Assembly: GCA_903918315.1 (NCBI GenBank)
Contig: CAIXEA010000022.1
Span: 27,189-91,188 of the forward strand
Direction: 5' to 3'
Length of the DNA: 64,000 bases
Source: an uncultured Acetobacteraceae bacterium
GTDB taxonomy: Bacteria > Pseudomonadota > Alphaproteobacteria > Acetobacterales > Acetobacteraceae
Shown: positions 8,255-17,601 of the stretch, piece after piece
Layout of the letters: every line of letters begins with the position of its first letter
Numbering within the stretch: the stretch's first letter is position 1
Notes under the pieces: model-generated
Database searches by the model: none
Told to the model about the DNA's origin: nothing
The model's input: the letters and a program-made list of their open reading frames with translations, nothing else
Made by a program: the position numbers and the translations under genes

Positions 8255-9139
8255 TCACCGCTCCCGCAGTTTCGGATCCAGCGCGTCGCGCAGCGCGTCG
8301 CCGAACAGGTTGATGCCCAGCACCGCCAGCATGATCGCAACCCCGGGGAAAATCGCGATCCAGGGCGCGGTGGAGGCATATTCCTCCGCCCCGCCTTGCA
8401 ACATGAGCCCCCAGGCCGGCACCGGCTCCTGCACGCCCAGGCCAAGATAGGACAAGGATGCCTCCGCCAGGATCGCCTGGCCCACGAATGACGTCACCAT
8501 GATCAGGAACGGCGCCATCACGTTGGGCACCATGTGCCGCAGGATGATGCGCGTATGTCCAAAGCCGCAGGCGCGGGCCGCGTCCACGTAGGGCATTGAC
8601 CGGATCGTCAGCGCCGAGGCGCGCACCACCCGCGAACAGCGGGGGATCAGCGGGATGGTGATCGCCAGGATCACGTTCTGCACGCCCGGCCCGAAGATCG
8701 CGACCACGGCCAGGGCCAGGATGATCAGCGGAAAGGCCATCACGATATCCGACAGCCGCTGCACGATCAGATCGATCTTGCCGCCGAAATAGGCGCTCGA
8801 TACGCCCAGGACCAGGCCGGAAAATCCGCCGAAAATGGCTGAGGTCAGGCCGACGATCAGCGCCGTTCGGGCGCCATGGATGATGCGTGACATCAGGTCG
8901 CGGCCGAATTGGTCGGTCCCGAGCAGATGCTCCAGGCTCGGCGGTTCGGTCATGGCCGCGAAGTCGTTGGCCGTGGGGTTGTAGGGCGCGATCCATTCGG
9001 CGGAAAAGCCGGTCAGCGCCATGATGATGACGAGCAGCAGCCCGAAGGTGCCCAGCGGCTCCCGCCTGCAAAAGCGCAGGGCGGATTGCCAGACGGTGCG
9101 GCGCGGATCGGGGGCGTCGTCGGCGGGTGTGGCGGACAT
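8255..9139 (-). CDS. dipeptide/oligopeptide ABC transporter permease, DppC-like
   Basis: A 294-residue inner-membrane permease of the DppC/OppC family. It has an N-terminal span near residues 30-50, the periplasmic stretch with LLGTDQFGRD typical of this family, and the EAA loop that docks the ATPase (EASLSYLGLGVQEPVPAWG comes just after it). It is the last gene of the seven-gene peptide-type ABC operon and should pair with the DppB-like permease 15 nt upstream to form the channel. Confidence 0.92.
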   Translation of the reverse strand: MSATPADDAPDPRRTVWQSALRFCRREPLGTFGLLLVIIMALTGFSAEWIAPYNPTANDFAAMTEPPSLEHLLGTDQFGRDLMSRIIHGARTALIVGLTSAIFGGFSGLVLGVSSAYFGGKIDLIVQRLSDIVMAFPLIILALAVVAIFGPGVQNVILAITIPLIPRCSRVVRASALTIRSMPYVDAARACGFGHTRIILRHMVPNVMAPFLIMVTSFVGQAILAEASLSYLGLGVQEPVPAWGLMLQGGAEEYASTAPWIAIFPGVAIMLAVLGINLFGDALRDALDPKLRER

Positions 9140-9154
9140 CGAAGGGCTCCCCGC

Positions 9155-10126
9155 TCAGGCGAAGTGGATGCGGGGGTCGAGCCAGCCATACAGCAGATCG
9201 ACCGCGAGATTGGTGAACACAAACACCGCGACGGTGAGCATCACCAGCGCCTGCGTCAGCGTATAGTCCTGGTTTTGCACCGCTTGCACGAACAGCCTTC
9301 CCACCCCGTTGAGGTTGAACACCTGCTCGGTCACGACCAGGCCGCCGATCAAAAAGGCGAATTCAATGCCGATGAGCGTGACGACGGGCAGGAGGGCGTT
9401 CTTCAGAGCGTGGCGGTTGATGATCAGCTTGTTGATCAGCCCCTTGGCGCGGGCGGTGCGGACATAGTCCTCACGCATGACCTCCAGCATCGCGGAGCGT
9501 GTCATGCGCATGCTGACCGCGGCGTAGCGGTAGCCCACCGTGATCGCCGGCAGGATGGCCATCGACAGGTTGCGGATCGGGTCTTTCCAGATCGGGACGT
9601 AATCGATGGGCGGCATCCAGGGGGTGCCGCTGACCCAGCTGGTGATATCCAGCACCAGCAGCACCGATACGATACCCAGCCAGAACGAGGGTGTGGCGAT
9701 GCCGCCAATCGCGAAAATGCGCACCGCGACATCGATCCAGGTGTTCTGCTTCAATGCCGAGATGGTGCCGAGCGGGATGGCGATGCCGACCGCAACCGTG
9801 GTGGCCAGCAAGGCGATTTCCACCGATATCGGCAGCCGGGCCAGGATTTCCGTGCTGACCGGCTTGCCCGACCACATCGATGTCCCGAAATCGAACCGGA
9901 TGATGCCCCAGATGAATTCCAGGAACTGCACGAGGATGGGCCGATCGACGCCGATCTCCTTGTGGCAGGCGATCAGCGCCTTGGGGTCGAAGGATGCCCC
10001 GCCGCTGCCCAGGCGCACCAGGCAGATATCGCCGGGGATCAGCCGCATCAGCAGGAACACCAGCGCCGCCGCCCCCAACAAGGTGGGGATCGTCAGCAGC
10101 ACACGCTTGAGGATGTATTGATACAT
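9155..10126 (-). CDS. dipeptide/oligopeptide ABC transporter permease, DppB-like
   Basis: A 323-residue permease with the DppB/OppB start (MYQYILKRVLLTIPTLLGAA), a periplasmic loop with the IGVDRPILVQF motif, and the EAA-type cytoplasmic loop (DYVRTARAKGL) that contacts the ATPase. About six membrane spans. Its start codon directly abuts the stop codon of the preceding solute-binding protein gene, so they are translated from one message. Confidence 0.93.
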   Translation of the reverse strand: MYQYILKRVLLTIPTLLGAAALVFLLMRLIPGDICLVRLGSGGASFDPKALIACHKEIGVDRPILVQFLEFIWGIIRFDFGTSMWSGKPVSTEILARLPISVEIALLATTVAVGIAIPLGTISALKQNTWIDVAVRIFAIGGIATPSFWLGIVSVLLVLDITSWVSGTPWMPPIDYVPIWKDPIRNLSMAILPAITVGYRYAAVSMRMTRSAMLEVMREDYVRTARAKGLINKLIINRHALKNALLPVVTLIGIEFAFLIGGLVVTEQVFNLNGVGRLFVQAVQNQDYTLTQALVMLTVAVFVFTNLAVDLLYGWLDPRIHFA

Positions 10127-11728
10127 TTATTGATCGAGCCAGATGTTCGCGAGATTCTGATTGAGGTAGTGGCTGTTGCTGATCTTCCAGCCCTTCACAT
10201 AGGCGCGCATGGGCACGATGCGGTAGAACCAGAGTGTCGGAAGTTGGTGCGCCCCGACATTGATCACCTGATTTTCATAGGCCCGCATCAGCACCCGCGC
10301 CTTCGCGGGGTCGGTTTCGCGCACCATCCTGTTGTAGATTTCGACCTGTTTGGGGTCGTCATGATAGGCGAAATTCTCTTTGTAGATCTCGTGCGGCAGG
10401 TAGCGCCCGCTATCGGCGATCGGGTTGACCACCATCTGGCAGTACGCCTCCATCGCCAGATCGAAATCGCCGGCCCGCATCTTTTCCAACCAGGGCCCGG
10501 TCGGAACGATGTTCTGGCGTACGGTGACGCCGATCTTGCGGAATTCGTCGACGAGCCAGGTGCCGACGATGATGTAGGGCTGGTCGACATTGCGGTTCAG
10601 CATTTCCACCGTCAGGCCTTCGGCACCGGCTTCCTTCAGCAGGCGCCGGGCCTCGGCGCGGGCATTCTCGATATCGGTGCCGTAGCCGGGGAAGTGGATC
10701 AGTTCGTCCCTGGTGGCCGCGAAGGGTGAGCCGGGGAAGACCAGTCCGCCGACGGTGCGCACGATGGCGATCTTGCGCAGGGCTTCGGCGCCGTGCCATT
10801 GATCCACCGCCATGAACAAGGCCTTGCGCACCCGCACGTCGTCGAAGGGCTTCTTCTTGTGATTGGGTGTGAAGACGTTGCCGCAGTTCCAGTCGCTTTC
10901 CTGGACGCTGACCTGATCCCCCAGCTCCTTGACCAGCTGATCGCGCGCCGACGGTGACATCCCCCTGAATTCCAACGCCGCCCGGTCGGCGCGGATCGCA
11001 TCCACACGGGTCTGCTGCTTGGGCGCGAAGATGCCGTTGAAGCCATCCAGATAGGGCTGGCCGGATTGGTAATAGGCGGGGTTGCGCTCGCCATGGATCG
11101 CCTGACCGATCTCGTAGCTGGTCAATTTGAAAGGCCCTGAGCCCATGATGTTGCGCTCGTAGAAGTGTTGGTCTTTCTCCAGCACCTTGCGCGAATAGAT
11201 GAACGACCAGGGATCGGCGAGCGCCGGCATGAAGGACAGGGTGGGGAATTTGAGCCGGAAAATCACTGTTCGATCGTCGGGATCCTCGATCTTGTCGACC
11301 ATCGGATAGGCGGCTTCGCGAGCGCTGGACACGCCTTCCGGCGGAAAGATGATGCGGCGCCAGCTGACCGCGACGTCGTGCGCGTCCAGAGGAGTCCCAT
11401 CATGGAATTGAACACCGCCCCGGATCTTGAAGGCGAAGGTCAGCCCGCCATCCGTCGGCACGGGCATTTCGGTGCAGAGGTCGCAGATGAAGTCAGTGGT
11501 TGAGGACGGGTTTTCCGGATTGACCCGGATCAGGTTCGAATAGAACGGCGCCGTGGCGTGCAGCACGGCGTAGGTGGTCTCTTTGTGGCCATCGAGGCTC
11601 GGCCCGCCATCGGCGGCGATCATGTAATTCAAGGTGCCGCCGCGCTTGGGCGCCTGCGCGTCGGCTGGCCATACAGCGCCCAGCGCCATCGCGGCGCAGA
11701 GACCGGTCGTCAGAAGCCACGCACGCAT
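10127..11728 (-). CDS. peptide-type ABC solute-binding protein (third of three paralogues)
   Basis: A 533-residue periplasmic binding protein of the SBP_bac_5 (DppA/OppA) family with a Sec signal peptide (cleavage expected after ADA at about 24). The mature N-terminus (KRGGTLNYMI) is typical. It shares with its two neighbours a distinctive pair of cysteines (ICDLCTEMP), the NVDQPY block, and a common WLDQ C-terminus. I start at the ATG at 11728; in-frame sequence further upstream overlaps the neighbouring gene and gives no signal peptide. The closest functional guess is binding of short peptides or similar ligands. It is the most divergent of the three and lies next to the permease genes. Confidence 0.92.
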   Translation of the reverse strand: MRAWLLTTGLCAAMALGAVWPADAQAPKRGGTLNYMIAADGGPSLDGHKETTYAVLHATAPFYSNLIRVNPENPSSTTDFICDLCTEMPVPTDGGLTFAFKIRGGVQFHDGTPLDAHDVAVSWRRIIFPPEGVSSAREAAYPMVDKIEDPDDRTVIFRLKFPTLSFMPALADPWSFIYSRKVLEKDQHFYERNIMGSGPFKLTSYEIGQAIHGERNPAYYQSGQPYLDGFNGIFAPKQQTRVDAIRADRAALEFRGMSPSARDQLVKELGDQVSVQESDWNCGNVFTPNHKKKPFDDVRVRKALFMAVDQWHGAEALRKIAIVRTVGGLVFPGSPFAATRDELIHFPGYGTDIENARAEARRLLKEAGAEGLTVEMLNRNVDQPYIIVGTWLVDEFRKIGVTVRQNIVPTGPWLEKMRAGDFDLAMEAYCQMVVNPIADSGRYLPHEIYKENFAYHDDPKQVEIYNRMVRETDPAKARVLMRAYENQVINVGAHQLPTLWFYRIVPMRAYVKGWKISNSHYLNQNLANIWLDQ

Positions 11729-11745
11729 GGTTTGTCCTCCCTGCC

Positions 11746-13341
11746 TTATTGATCCAGCCAGACGGTCCCCAAATCCTGGTTCACGAAATGGCTCGGGCTG
11801 ATTTTCCAGCCTTTGACGGTGGACTGCATGGGCACGATGCGGTTCCACCAGACCAGCACCAGCGCATGCGCCGCGGTATCGAGCGTATAGATTTCGAACT
11901 GCCGCATCAGCGCGCGCTGCTTTGCCGGATCGGTCTCATGCAGTATTTTTTCATACATCTCATTCTGCGCCGCATCCTCGTATTGATTGTAGTTCTGCGG
12001 GGAGATGTTTGTCGGCAGGAATTTCTGTACATCCAGCAGCGGGTTGATGTTGCTCTGGCAGGCCGATTCCGACACCACGTCGAAGGTCCCGCCGCGCATC
12101 GCTTCGAACCACGGGCCGGTCGGCACCACTTTCTGGCTGACTTTGACGCCGATCTTTGACCATTCATCGATGACCCAGTTGGCGGTGTATTTGTAGGGCT
12201 GGTCAACGTTGCGCACGACCATTTCGAAGGTCAGGCCTTCGGCACCGGCCTCTTTGAGCAGGCGTCGGGCCTCGGTGCGGGATTTTTCGATATCGGGCCA
12301 GAAGCCGGCGATTTGCTGCAACTCGTCCTTGGTCGCGGCGAGGGGGGAGCCAGGGAAGACGATGCCGCCGACGGTCCGGATGGTCGTGACCTTCGACAAG
12401 GGCGGCGCGCCTTTCCATTGGTCGATCGCCAGCGCCAAAGCGCGGCGGACGCGGACATCGTCGAAGGGCTTGCGCTTGTGGTTGATGGTCAGGTTGTTGA
12501 CGCAGTTCCAGTCACTGGTCTGCACCGTGATTTTATCGCCGCCGGCTTTCAGAAGCTGATCGACGGCGGAGGGCGGCAGGCCGCGGAATTCCAACGCGGC
12601 CCGGTTGCCGCGAATGGCCTCCACCCGGGTTGATTCCTTGGGCGCGTAGATGCCGATGAAACCATCCAGATAGGGCAGACCTTTATGATAATAGTCGGGA
12701 TTGCGCTCGCCCTTGATCGACTGACCCAGTTCGTAGCCAGCGAATTTGAACGGACCCGAGCCGAGGATATTGCGCTCGTACCAATGCGGGTCCTTGGCCA
12801 GGGTTTCGGCCTTATAGATGAAGGCAAACGCATCGCCGAGCGCCGGCAGGAAGGCGCTGGTGGCGAATTTCAGCCGGAAGACGACCGTGTGGGCATCCGG
12901 CGCGACGATGGTCTCAACCATGGAATAAATGCTGGCGCGGGCACTGAGCACGCCCGGTACCGGAAAGACGATCGCATTCCAACTGGCCGCGACATCGGCG
13001 GCGGTGAGCGTCGTGCCGTCGTGCCATTTGACGTCATCACGGATCCTGAAGGTCCAGGTTTTGCCGGCATCCGTGGGCTTGGGTATTTCGGTGCAGAGAT
13101 CGCACACGTAATCGTCGGCGGAGCTTGGATTGTCCGGATTGATCCGCAGCAGCACGCTATAGAATGGCGCGACGGAGTGGATGGTGGCGAAGGTCGCCTC
13201 CCGGTGACCATCGAAGCTGGGCGGCGCATCCGCCGGGATCATGTAGGTCAGCGTGCCGCCGTGCTTGCCGGCTTCGGCGGCGAAGGGCGCCGTGGGGGCG
13301 ATGGCCAGAAGGCCGGCCAGGAGGATGCGACGCATGAGCAT
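11746..13341 (-). CDS. peptide-type ABC solute-binding protein (second of three paralogues)
   Basis: A 531-residue SBP_bac_5 family periplasmic protein with a signal peptide (residues 1 to about 22, ending near PFAAEA). It is collinear over its whole length with the proteins encoded on either side, sharing TYMIPADAPPSFDGHRE, CDLCTEIPKPTDAGKTW, ERNILGSGPFKF and NQDLGTVWLDQ with little change. It is closest to the upstream neighbour, which points to a tandem duplication. The duplicated genes probably bind different ligands that share one channel. Confidence 0.93.
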   Translation of the reverse strand: MLMRRILLAGLLAIAPTAPFAAEAGKHGGTLTYMIPADAPPSFDGHREATFATIHSVAPFYSVLLRINPDNPSSADDYVCDLCTEIPKPTDAGKTWTFRIRDDVKWHDGTTLTAADVAASWNAIVFPVPGVLSARASIYSMVETIVAPDAHTVVFRLKFATSAFLPALGDAFAFIYKAETLAKDPHWYERNILGSGPFKFAGYELGQSIKGERNPDYYHKGLPYLDGFIGIYAPKESTRVEAIRGNRAALEFRGLPPSAVDQLLKAGGDKITVQTSDWNCVNNLTINHKRKPFDDVRVRRALALAIDQWKGAPPLSKVTTIRTVGGIVFPGSPLAATKDELQQIAGFWPDIEKSRTEARRLLKEAGAEGLTFEMVVRNVDQPYKYTANWVIDEWSKIGVKVSQKVVPTGPWFEAMRGGTFDVVSESACQSNINPLLDVQKFLPTNISPQNYNQYEDAAQNEMYEKILHETDPAKQRALMRQFEIYTLDTAAHALVLVWWNRIVPMQSTVKGWKISPSHFVNQDLGTVWLDQ

Positions 13342-13347
13342 GGCTCC

Positions 13348-14946
13348 TTATTGGTCCAGCCACACGGTGCCGAGGTCCTGATTGACGTAATGGCTCGGGT
13401 TGATTTTCCAGCCCTTGACGTAGGAACGCATCGGCACGATCCGTTCCCACCACGGCATCATGATCGCATGTGCCTGGGTATCGAGGACATAGGTTTCGAA
13501 TTCCCGCATCGCCTGGCGCTGCTTCACCGGATCGGTTTCATGCAGCATCGCCTGATACAGATCGATGTCCTTCTGATCGTCATAGTTGCCATAATTTTCC
13601 GAATAGACGGAATGCGGCAGGAATTTACCGACGTCCATCGCCGGATTGACCAGGCCCTGGCAATTAAAATCCACCGTGACATCGAACGTATTACCGCGCA
13701 GACCTTCATAGAACGGTCCCGTCGGCAACACTTTCTGGGTGACATGCAAGCCGACCTTGGCCCATTCGTCGATGACCCAGGTGGCAATGAATTTGTAGGG
13801 CTGATCGACATTGCGGTTCATCAGTTCGAACGTGAGACCTTCCGCCCCCGCTTCTTTCAGGAGTCGCCGTGCCTCCGCGCGGGATTTTTCGATGTCGGGC
13901 CAGTAACCCGCTATTTTTTGCAATTCCTCCTTGGTCGCGGCCATGCTCGACCCGGGGAAGACGATGCCGCCCACGGTGTGCATGTTAACGATCCGCGACA
14001 ACGGCGGCGCGCCCTTCCACTGGTCGATCGCCAGCATCAGCGCCCGGCGGACGCGGACATCGTCGAACGGCTTACGCTGATGGTTGGCCGTGATCATGTT
14101 CACACAATTCCAGTCGCCGGTCAGAACCGTGACCTTATCGCCCAGTTCCTTGGTTAACTGATCCCGCGCGGAGGGCGGCATGCCGCGAAACTCGGTCGCT
14201 GCCCGGTCCGCCCGGATCGCATCGAGTTCGACGGCCTGCTTGGGGGTGAAAATCGCCTTGAACCCGTCGAGATAGGGTTGGCCCTTGCGGTAATAATCCG
14301 GGTTGCGCACGCCCTCGATGGATTGCCCGGTCTGGTATTCGGTGAATTTGAACGGGCCGGAGCCCAGCACGTTCCGCTCATAGAAATGCGGATCGCGCTC
14401 CAGGATGTCCTTTTTATAGATATAGGCAAAGGGATCGCCGAGCGCCGGCAGAAAGGCGGAGGTCGCGAATTTCAGCTTGAACACCACCGTGGAGGCGTCC
14501 GTTGCCTCGACCGTATCGATCATGACGAAATACGGGGCCCGGGCGCTAAGCATGCCGGGATCAGGGTGCACCAGTTCCTGCCAGCTTTTCGCGACATCGG
14601 CGGCCGTCAACGGAGTACCGTCGTGCCATTTCACGTCGTCGCGGATCTTGAAAGTCCAGGTCTTGCCGTCATCGGTGGGCTTGGGCATTTCGGTGCAGAC
14701 ATCGCACACGAAATCGTCCGGCGAGGCCGGGTTCTCGGGATTGATGCGGATCAGCACGCTGTAGAACGGCGCGGTGGCGTGCACCGTGGCATAGGTCGTC
14801 TCCCGATGCGCATCCAAGCTGGGGGGGGCGTCGGCCGGGATCATGTAGGTCAGGATGCCGCCGCGCTTGGGTGTGTCGGCCGCGGCGGCGGGCAGCGCCA
14901 GCGCCGCGCAAAAGGCCATCGAGAGAAGGGCGGAGCGGAACGACAT
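13348..14946 (-). CDS. peptide-type ABC solute-binding protein (first of three paralogues)
   Basis: A 532-residue SBP_bac_5 family protein with a clear Sec signal (MSFRSALLSMAFCAALALPA) and mature start near DTPKRGGILTYM. It keeps the shared cysteine pair (CDVCTEMPKPTD) and the terminal WLDQ. Two starts are possible: ATG at 14961, which overlaps the ATPase stop as ATGA, or ATG at 14946, which has GAGGG eight bases upstream and gives the better signal peptide; I prefer 14946. It is separated from the second paralogue by 6 nt. Confidence 0.93.
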   Translation of the reverse strand: MSFRSALLSMAFCAALALPAAAADTPKRGGILTYMIPADAPPSLDAHRETTYATVHATAPFYSVLIRINPENPASPDDFVCDVCTEMPKPTDDGKTWTFKIRDDVKWHDGTPLTAADVAKSWQELVHPDPGMLSARAPYFVMIDTVEATDASTVVFKLKFATSAFLPALGDPFAYIYKKDILERDPHFYERNVLGSGPFKFTEYQTGQSIEGVRNPDYYRKGQPYLDGFKAIFTPKQAVELDAIRADRAATEFRGMPPSARDQLTKELGDKVTVLTGDWNCVNMITANHQRKPFDDVRVRRALMLAIDQWKGAPPLSRIVNMHTVGGIVFPGSSMAATKEELQKIAGYWPDIEKSRAEARRLLKEAGAEGLTFELMNRNVDQPYKFIATWVIDEWAKVGLHVTQKVLPTGPFYEGLRGNTFDVTVDFNCQGLVNPAMDVGKFLPHSVYSENYGNYDDQKDIDLYQAMLHETDPVKQRQAMREFETYVLDTQAHAIMMPWWERIVPMRSYVKGWKINPSHYVNQDLGTVWLDQ

Positions 14947-14957
14947 CGGATTTACCC

Positions 14958-15956
14958 TCATGATAGGCCAACCTGCGTGCAGGCAACGAAATGTCCGGGT
15001 TGGATTTCCCGGGACTCCGGGCGGGATTGTTTGCAGCTTTCGACCGCGATCGGGCAGCGCGGGTGGAACACGCAGCCCGACGGCGGGTTGATGGGGCTTG
15101 GCACCTCGCCCTGCACCGGGCGGAACACGCGGCCCTGTTCGATCAAGGGATCGGGAACCGGGACCGCGGCCAGCAGCGCCTTGGTGTAGGGGTGCTGGGG
15201 ATTGTCGAACAGCGTGTCGCTGTCGGCCAGTTCGACGATCCGGCCGAGATACATCACCGCCACCCGCTGGCATAAATGGCGCACCACCGACAGGTCATGG
15301 GCAATGAACAGATAGGTCAGTCCGAACCGCTCACGCAGATCCTCGAGCAGGTTGATCACCTGCGCCTGAATCGACACATCCAGCGCCGATACCGGCTCAT
15401 CGCAGACGATGAATTCCGGGTTCATCGCCAAAGCGCGGGCGATGCCGACGCGCTGGCGTTGGCCGCCGGACATTTCATGCGGATAGCGGTCCGCGAAACG
15501 GGCGTTCAGGCCGCAGATGGTCAGCAATTCACGCACCCGCGCCTGGCGCTTGGCCGCATCGGGCTCGATGCCGTGGACTTTCATCGGTTCGGCGATGATC
15601 TGGCCGATTTTCATGCGCGGGTTCAACGAGCTGAACGGATCCTGGAAGATCACCTGGATGCGCTGGCGCAGCGCGACCATCTGCTTCTGGCTCAGGCCCG
15701 CGATATCGACGCCGTCGTAGACGATCGATCCGGCGGTGGGGGTTTCCAGGCGCAGAATGCAGCGCCCGGTCGTGGTCTTGCCGCAGCCGCTTTCGCCCAC
15801 CAAACCCAGCGTCTCACCGCGTGCAACGCTGAAGCTGACGCCATCGACGGCCTTGACCTCGCCAACGGTGCGCCGGGTCATCACGCCCTCGGTGATGGGG
15901 AAGTGCATCCGCAGGCCCTTAACCTCCAGCAGGGGGCGCGCGTCAGTGGGGGTCAT
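14958..15956 (-). CDS. peptide ABC transporter ATP-binding protein, DppF-like
   Basis: A 332-residue ABC ATPase. Walker A is GESGCGKTT near 60, the signature is [15 protein letters not shown], Walker B ends in [12 protein letters not shown], and the switch His is in IAHDLSVV. The C-terminal oligopeptide-transporter extension carries cysteines in GCVFHPRCP and CKQS, which in this family can hold an iron-sulfur cluster. I choose the ATG at 15956, which overlaps the stop of the preceding ATPase gene (ATGA). It should form a heterodimer with that protein to drive the DppBC-like channel. Confidence 0.93.
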   Translation of the reverse strand: MTPTDARPLLEVKGLRMHFPITEGVMTRRTVGEVKAVDGVSFSVARGETLGLVGESGCGKTTTGRCILRLETPTAGSIVYDGVDIAGLSQKQMVALRQRIQVIFQDPFSSLNPRMKIGQIIAEPMKVHGIEPDAAKRQARVRELLTICGLNARFADRYPHEMSGGQRQRVGIARALAMNPEFIVCDEPVSALDVSIQAQVINLLEDLRERFGLTYLFIAHDLSVVRHLCQRVAVMYLGRIVELADSDTLFDNPQHPYTKALLAAVPVPDPLIEQGRVFRPVQGEVPSPINPPSGCVFHPRCPIAVESCKQSRPESREIQPGHFVACTQVGLS

Positions 15957-16954
15957 GCTGCCTGATCCGTCGTCGAGAGCGAGCCGCTGTTGAAACACGC
16001 CGCCCAATGGCCTTGTTCGATCCCGGCCTGTGCCAGGACCGGGCGGGCGGTGGCGCAGGCATCGGTCGCAAAGCGGCAGCGCGGCCGGAACGCGCAGCCG
16101 CCATCCAATCGGGTCAGATCGGGCGGCTGGCCTTCGACGGGATCAAGCCGGGCCTGGCGGGGACGGTCCAAACGTGGAACGGAGCGCAACAGCGCGATCG
16201 TGTAGGGATGGCGCGGATCGTGATAGATCGCGGCGGCCGAACCCGATTCCACGATGCGGCCGGCGTACATGACGTTCACCCGTGTGGCGTAGCGCGCGAC
16301 GATACCGAGATTATGCGTGATGACGACCAGCGCGATGTTCAGGCGCTGCGTCAGCTCTTTCATCAGCTCCAGAATCTGGGCCTGGATCGTCACATCCAGC
16401 GCGGTCGTCGGCTCATCGGCGATAATCAGCTTGGGCTCGCAGGCCAAAGCGATGGCGATCATGATGCGCTGGCGCATGCCGCCCGATAGCTGGTGCGGAT
16501 ATTGTTTCAATCGCCGCGGCGCATCGGCGATGCCGACAAGGCCCAGCAGCGCCAACGCCCGCTCGCGTGCCGCGGCCGGGGTCGCGCCGCGGTGTTGTTC
16601 CAGGGTTTCCGTAATCTGCCGCCCGATCGTCAGGACGGGGTTCAGGGAGGTCATAGGCTCCTGAAAGATCATACCAATCTGGCTGCCGCGCAGTTGGCGC
16701 ATCTGTTCTTCGGACAGTTTCAGCAAATCCTGGCCATCGAACAGCACCTCTCCGGCCGTGATTCGACCGGGAGGATCGGGGATGAGCCGCAGGATGGACA
16801 TGGCGCCGACGGATTTGCCAGAACCGCTTTCGCCGACGATTGCAACGGTCTCGCCGGCCTGCACGGAGTAGCTCATTCCATCGACAGCCCGCACGACGCC
16901 CGCACTGGTCCGAAATTCGGTGTGCAAGCCGCGGATGTCGAGGAGTGGTGGCAA
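15953..16954 (-). CDS. peptide ABC transporter ATP-binding protein, DppD-like
   Basis: A 333-residue ABC ATPase and the first gene of the peptide-type operon. Visible motifs are Walker A (GESGSGKSV), the Q-loop ([11 protein letters not shown]), signature [15 protein letters not shown], Walker B with [10 protein letters not shown], and switch His in VITHNLG. The C-terminal Cys-rich tail ([10 protein letters not shown], then CATARP) is typical of DppD/OppD. Having the ATPases first and the binding proteins in the middle is unusual; the more common order is binding protein, permeases, ATPases. Confidence 0.93.
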   Translation of the reverse strand: MPPLLDIRGLHTEFRTSAGVVRAVDGMSYSVQAGETVAIVGESGSGKSVGAMSILRLIPDPPGRITAGEVLFDGQDLLKLSEEQMRQLRGSQIGMIFQEPMTSLNPVLTIGRQITETLEQHRGATPAAARERALALLGLVGIADAPRRLKQYPHQLSGGMRQRIMIAIALACEPKLIIADEPTTALDVTIQAQILELMKELTQRLNIALVVITHNLGIVARYATRVNVMYAGRIVESGSAAAIYHDPRHPYTIALLRSVPRLDRPRQARLDPVEGQPPDLTRLDGGCAFRPRCRFATDACATARPVLAQAGIEQGHWAACFNSGSLSTTDQAA

Positions 16955-16992
16955 TGTCCCCTCCTGAACGTCTTCCCGTGAATCCCTGGGTG

Positions 16993-17037
16993 GTTCTTAT
17001 AGAACTCTTGCTATCGGAGGTGGCGGGCCGCTGTCAA
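16993..17037 (-). promoter_or_regulatory. candidate promoter and operator of the peptide ABC operon
   Basis: On the minus strand a perfect -35 box TTGACA (17037-17032) is followed after 16 nt by GATAGC (17015-17010), a weak -10. A palindrome GTTCT-TAT-AGAAC (16993-17005) lies about where transcription would start, so it could be a repressor site. This is the only good -35 box I found in the 189-nt gap before the cupredoxin gene. Confidence 0.35.
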
Positions 17038-17143
17038 CGAGGGTGGTGCAATGCCGGGTGTGGATGAAAATAACAAAAGGCAGGAATCAACACAGTTTTG
17101 TTGAAGCAAACCCTCGGTCTGGACGGAGGGGCGCCGGCAACCG

Positions 17144-17506
17144 CTATTCGGTGACGACAATCTTGCCCTTCATATGCGGATGGAGGCCGCAAATGTAATT
17201 GAAGGTTCCGGTCTTATCGAACAGATAGCTGAACGTCCTGTCGGTATCGATGGTCTTCGATCGCAACGAAGATCCGATCGCCACAATCGTATGCGGAATG
17301 TCGTCATTGTTGGTCCATATGACCTCTGTCCCCTTGCGGATCGTGAGGGCGTTTGGCGCGAAGGTGAAATTGTCGATTTTGACGTCGGCCTTGGGACCTT
17401 CGGCCCGAACCGTCAGAACGCCCAGGGCCATGAGCAGCAATCCGGCGAACATAAGGCGCAGGACTCCCGGACGGGCCCGAAGGCCCGAATTTTTCGATGC
17501 GGTCAT
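17144..17506 (-). CDS. cupredoxin (type 1 copper protein), amicyanin/plastocyanin-like
   Basis: A 120-residue exported protein. After an N-terminal hydrophobic signal (about 15-35, ending VRAEG) comes one small cupredoxin domain. The four copper ligands are all present: H72 (DIPHTI), C106, H109 and M112 in CGLHPHM. The short C-x2-H-x2-M loop is the amicyanin-type spacing. It should bind one copper and carry single electrons in the periplasm. It is the second gene after the Tat-exported phosphoesterase and very likely shares its ECF-type promoter, so it is probably part of a stress response. An upstream in-frame start exists at 17593, but only the 17506 ATG gives a sensible signal peptide. Confidence 0.88.
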   Translation of the reverse strand: MTASKNSGLRARPGVLRLMFAGLLLMALGVLTVRAEGPKADVKIDNFTFAPNALTIRKGTEVIWTNNDDIPHTIVAIGSSLRSKTIDTDRTFSYLFDKTGTFNYICGLHPHMKGKIVVTE

Positions 17507-17601
17507 GAATGGCTCCGGTAAAGGTATAAGATGCGAACACATAAGCCGCCTGACCCCGCCGTTACGCCCACTCGGGGCGCCCGGCGGGGCCACGGGGCGG
17601 G

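Noticed and set aside
8909..10729. A 606-codon open frame on the plus strand opposite the peptide permease genes
   Set aside because: It is antisense to strongly conserved permease and receptor genes, is very rich in Asp, His, Arg and Gln, and matches no family. High GC makes such long shadow frames common.
17111..17130. CCCTC/GAGGG hairpin after the cupredoxin gene
   Set aside because: Only five pairs and an interrupted T-run; it may help termination but is too weak to call.
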